Part shown: positions 5,217 to 6,398 of the stretch, one piece after another | Numbering within the stretch: the stretch's first letter is position 1 | Layout of the letters: each line of letters begins with the position of its first letter | Assembly: GCA_023231365.1 (NCBI GenBank) | Contig: JALNVO010000161.1 | Coordinates: 1-6,398, forward strand | From: Fibrobacteraceae bacterium | GTDB taxonomy: Bacteria > Fibrobacterota > Fibrobacteria > Fibrobacterales > Fibrobacteraceae | DNA: 6,398 nt | Direction of reading: 5' to 3' | Translations under genes and position numbers: made by a program | The notes under the pieces: generated by a model | The model's input: the letters and a program-made list of their open reading frames with translations, nothing else | Databases searched by the model: none | What the model was told of the DNA's origin: nothing

Positions 5217-6398
5217 TTAACGTTTTTTGAATGCTGCACTCGTTACGCGGTTTCTTCCGCTTTGCTTCGATGCATACAAAGCTTTATCCGCACGTTCAAA
5301 GAGTTTCTTTGAATCCTCTCCGGCGACCATTTCGGCGACTCCGAAAGAACAAGTGACTTTTTGCTGCGAGATAAGTTCTGTGTTTTCGATGTTCTGCCTC
5401 AGCTTTTCTGCTAGGAACTGGGCATTCTGGAGCGGAGTGTCGCTGCAGAGCACTACGAATTCTTCCCCGCCCCAGCGCACAAGTGCGTCCGTATTGCGGA
5501 TGCGGCTCTGGACGAGTTTCGAAAGGTTTACGAGGACTTCGTCTCCGACGCTGTGGCCCCAAGTATCGTTCACGTCTTTAAAGTGGTCGATATCTAGAAT
5601 GATATAGGAAAGCGGACTTCCGTTCTTGTTGAGACGTTCCTGTTCCCTAGTGAGGACGCTGCTGAATCCGGCGCGGTTGAGGCAGCCGGTAAGAGGATCC
5701 TCTTTACTGGATTTTTCAAATTCGTCTTTTTTGACTTCGAGGGCGAGCAAGTTCTTTTCGAGTTCTTCGCGCTTCTTTCTCTCTGTTGTCCGCTGGATAT
5801 TGTAGTCACGGATGCGAAGCATCAGGTAGAAGAAGAATGAGAAGAACCAGAGCCCGATGATGATGAACATCAAGTTTTCAGAAGAAACCAGCTTGCCTTT
5901 GAACTTGATACCTAGAATTTCGAGAGTTCCGTAGCCTAGAGGAGCATTTGTTCCGGTTTGAATTTCAATAAGCGGAATGTTGGAAAGGTCTACACGGGCC
6001 TTATGGGCGCTCACATTGTTCTGGGAAACCCACCAGCTTGCGACGCGAAATTCTTGCGGAACGAATACGGCGGGATATGTCTCTTCCAATGGATAGAATT
6101 CCAGTTCGTTGAATTTGAGCGAAGACTGGTCTTCTATTTTGGAAATGGAAGAGTCCCAGTTGCGCAAGTAGAGGCGTACTGCACCTTCTCCGCGTGGTTT
6201 GATCCACAGGTAGATGCTATCATATTTGGAAAGGTCCTTTCCGTGGGTCTTGCCGTCGCCTAAATAGAATTGGAGACTGGCATAGGGATAAGGGTATCCT
6301 TCGCGGAGCTCATAGTCCATGATAATGGAAGAATCCGTCCGGATCATATTGATAACAGAAGCTCCGCCATCCACGGAATCCGTGTGGGCTACGATGTA
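5217..6398 (-). CDS. membrane-bound diguanylate cyclase with an extracytoplasmic CIA30/CBM-like sensor domain (N-terminus beyond the right edge)
   Basis: This enzyme makes c-di-GMP from two GTP. The frame is open to the window edge, giving 393 visible residues; the GTG at 6374 and the ATG at 6347 are internal, because the sensor domain continues to the edge. Numbered from the edge, a beta-rich domain occupies about 1-170, with DLSKYDSIYLWIKPRG (55-70) and VRLYLRNWD (74-82). One membrane helix follows (about 175-196), then a charged coiled coil (198-233), then the GGDEF domain. That domain starts at DPLTGCLNRAGF (234-245), has DIDHFKDVND (269-278), the catalytic GGEEF (310-314) and CSFGVAE (350-356). 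An RNTD motif (301-304) sits five residues before GGEEF, the usual inhibitory I-site. All key residues are intact, so it should be active and product-inhibited. Another helix or signal anchor is expected upstream. The small lipoprotein gene follows after 3 nt. Confidence 0.94.
   Translation of the reverse strand, partial: YIVAHTDSVDGGASVINMIRTDSSIIMDYELREGYPYPYASLQFYLGDGKTHGKDLSKYDSIYLWIKPRGEGAVRLYLRNWDSSISKIEDQSSLKFNELEFYPLEETYPAVFVPQEFRVASWWVSQNNVSAHKARVDLSNIPLIEIQTGTNAPLGYGTLEILGIKFKGKLVSSENLMFIIIGLWFFSFFFYLMLRIRDYNIQRTTERKKREELEKNLLALEVKKDEFEKSSKEDPLTGCLNRAGFSSVLTREQERLNKNGSPLSYIILDIDHFKDVNDTWGHSVGDEVLVNLSKLVQSRIRNTDALVRWGGEEFVVLCSDTPLQNAQFLAEKLRQNIENTELISQQKVTCSFGVAEMVAGEDSKKLFERADKALYASKQSGRNRVTSAAFKKR

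Noticed and set aside
6372..6374. GTG at 6374 as the start of the diguanylate cyclase
   Set aside because: The frame remains open to the window edge and a start here would leave the sensor domain without an export signal, so the gene is partial and not short.
1..6398. CRISPR arrays, tRNA or rRNA genes, insertion sequences, phage or attachment sites
   Set aside because: I saw no regularly spaced direct repeats, no tRNA-like cloverleaf, no transposase or integrase frame, and no terminal inverted repeats.

Overview
The window looks like chromosomal DNA of a Fibrobacter-type bacterium (phylum Fibrobacterota). The main pointer is the protein at 3165-4010. It matches the TIGR02147/DUF4423 family, which from memory is best known as a large paralogous family in Fibrobacter succinogenes. 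Gram-negative-type lipoproteins and many beta-sandwich domains fit this. The genus is an inference from protein families; no rRNA or tRNA gene is present to confirm it.

All seven genes lie on the minus strand, so transcription runs from high to low coordinates. In that order they are: a membrane diguanylate cyclase cut by the right edge (5217-6398); a small four-cysteine lipoprotein 3 nt downstream (4779-5213); an orphan six-helix membrane protein (4095-4715); an 84-nt gap rich in palindromes (4011-4094); a TIGR02147-family putative regulator (3165-4010); a lipoprotein coupled to it by an ATGA overlap (2020-3168); a 46-nt gap; farnesyl diphosphate synthase ispA (1086-1973); and, 3 nt later, 1-deoxy-D-xylulose-5-phosphate synthase dxs, cut by the left edge (1-1082). 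No open reading frame on the plus strand looks real; those I examined are antisense shadows. No stretch of 300 bases lacks a gene.

The left third is conserved isoprenoid metabolism. Dxs starts the MEP pathway and IspA condenses IPP and DMAPP into FPP, for undecaprenyl phosphate and quinones. The rest looks like envelope sensing and signalling. The most interesting observation is that the outer, non-catalytic part of the diguanylate cyclase and the C-terminal domain of the 382-aa lipoprotein share a recognisable galactose-binding-like (CIA30/CBM11-like) sequence pattern. This suggests that a c-di-GMP enzyme and a surface lipoprotein sense or bind similar ligands, possibly polysaccharide. The second is the regulator-lipoprotein pair with its palindromic upstream region, which looks like a compact two-gene module of undescribed function.
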